From assembly GCA_913030945.1 (NCBI GenBank), contig CAJWEP010000004.1, positions 1 through 44,292 of the forward strand: a stretch of 44,292 nucleotides of DNA. Direction: 5' to 3'. A program made the translations under genes and the position numbers. The notes beneath the pieces are model-generated. The model made no database searches. It worked only from the letters and a program-made list of their open reading frames with translations, and was not told the DNA's origin. The first letter of the stretch is position 1, and the number at the start of each line of letters is the position of its first letter. Of this stretch, positions 43,768 through 44,292 are shown in pieces. Source of the DNA: an uncultured Verrucomicrobiota bacterium. Its GTDB lineage: Bacteria > Verrucomicrobiota > Verrucomicrobiia > Limisphaerales > UBA1096.

Positions 43768-44292
43768 TCAGGCGACTGCCGCCTCCCTGGCGCGGGCTGG
43801 CTTGGCATCCTTGACGTGAGGCTCGTTTGAAATCTTGTTTTGCAGACGCATCAACCCCTCGAGCAACGCCTCCGGGCGCGGCGGGCATCCGCTAATGTAA
43901 ACATCCACCGGCAGCATCCGGTCCACCCCCTGCAACACGGCATAGCTGCGGTACATGCCGCCGGTCGAGGCGCACGCCCCCCCATCGCGATCACCCATTT
44001 CGGCTCCGGCATCTGCTCGTAAATCCGGCGCACCGCGAGCGCCATCTTGTAAGTGACCGTGCCCGCTACAATCATCAGGTCGGATTGGCGAGGCGAGAAC
44101 CGCATCACCTCCGCGCCAAACCGGGAGATATCGAACCGGCTCGCCCCCGCTGCCATCAATTCGATCGCGCAACAGGCCAGTCCCATCGGCATCGGCCAGA
44201 GCGAATGCTTGCGAAACCAGCTCACCGCCGCGTCCAATCTGGTGTGCACGACATCCCCTTCAACCTTGGAATTGTAGCCTATTTCAGTGCTG
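43768..44292 (-). pseudogene. nuoB: NADH-quinone oxidoreductase subunit B, frame broken in a G-run and 5' end outside window
   Basis: The first frame reads from the window edge through [21 protein letters not shown] and [10 protein letters not shown], with the CC pair of cluster N2. It then fails at a C7 run on + (43977-43983), which leaves six Gs after the ATG of IAM. The expected continuation [20 protein letters not shown] and then [16 protein letters not shown], with the other two ligand cysteines, lies in another frame and runs to the stop at 43768. Four or seven Gs would restore the protein. Because the remaining nuo genes are intact, a homopolymer sequencing error is at least as likely as a real mutation. 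The start lies beyond the window. Confidence 0.85.

Noticed and set aside
1-44292. CTCGAG as a second iterated palindrome
   Set aside because: It appears often, but mostly as the in-frame Leu-Glu codon pair CTC-GAG, which the codon bias of a GC-rich genome can explain. I did not count it formally.
1-44292. CRISPR arrays, insertion sequences, prophage or defence islands
   Set aside because: No spaced direct repeats, transposase, integrase, nuclease or restriction genes were found. The repeats present are short dispersed palindromes.

Overview
The window looks like a chromosomal segment of a GC-rich (roughly 60% by eye) bacterium of the PVC group, most probably a Verrucomicrobiota member. The clues are a very long transcription factor whose only recognisable part is a C-terminal GreA/GreB domain (the chlamydial/verrucomicrobial architecture), a DUF1080 secreted protein, a Tat-exported Gfo/Idh/MocA oxidoreductase, a PQQ-type dehydrogenase fused to cytochrome c, and an esterase fused to an SMP-30 propeller. 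No phage, transposon, CRISPR array or defence locus was found; this is mostly housekeeping sequence.

Layout. 1-10154 holds catabolic and envelope genes: a partial PQQ dehydrogenase/cytochrome (-), an SDR oxidoreductase (+), scpA translationally coupled to an exported phosphoesterase (-), a PQQ-repeat propeller (+), a Gfo/Idh oxidoreductase (-), a low-molecular-weight phosphatase and a fructosamine-kinase-like protein (+). 10224-15111 holds the GreA-like factor (-), rsmB (+), a decayed [2Fe-2S] ferredoxin gene (-) and a DUF1080 protein (-). 15260-20764 is a translation/replication block on +: rpmI-rplT-pheS, prs, rplY-pth-rpsF-ssb-rplI. carA (-) follows. 22151-30798 on + holds the esterase/SMP-30 fusion, pgk-tpiA-secG, an oligopeptide-binding lipoprotein, a DRE-TIM aldolase, an AT-richer orphan membrane ORF and dprA. 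30800-44292 on - is a nearly complete complex I operon nuoB-C-D-E-F-G-H-I-J-K-L-M-N. It is interrupted between nuoE and nuoF by a tRNA-Gln gene on the opposite strand, and its nuoB reading frame is broken in a G-run.

The most striking signal is not a gene. The 8-bp palindrome TTGGCCAA, often extended to GCTTGGCCAAGC, occurs about 41 times in 44 kb by hand count. About 0.6 would be expected from base composition. 38 copies lie inside genes on both strands, mostly read as Leu-Ala-Lys or Leu-Gly-Gln. They are absent from the ribosomal-protein genes, and three partly degenerate units in tandem fill a 39-bp gap between two convergent genes. It resembles the HIP1 iterated palindrome of cyanobacteria in behaviour but not in sequence. 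I know of no described TTGGCCAA system in this group, but I could not search.

Other points worth a second look are a ScpA protein with a C-terminal membrane anchor, a candidate operator inside the pgk promoter, the antisense tRNA in the nuo operon, and two broken genes (ferredoxin, nuoB). All functional calls come from reading motifs by eye; no database search was run.
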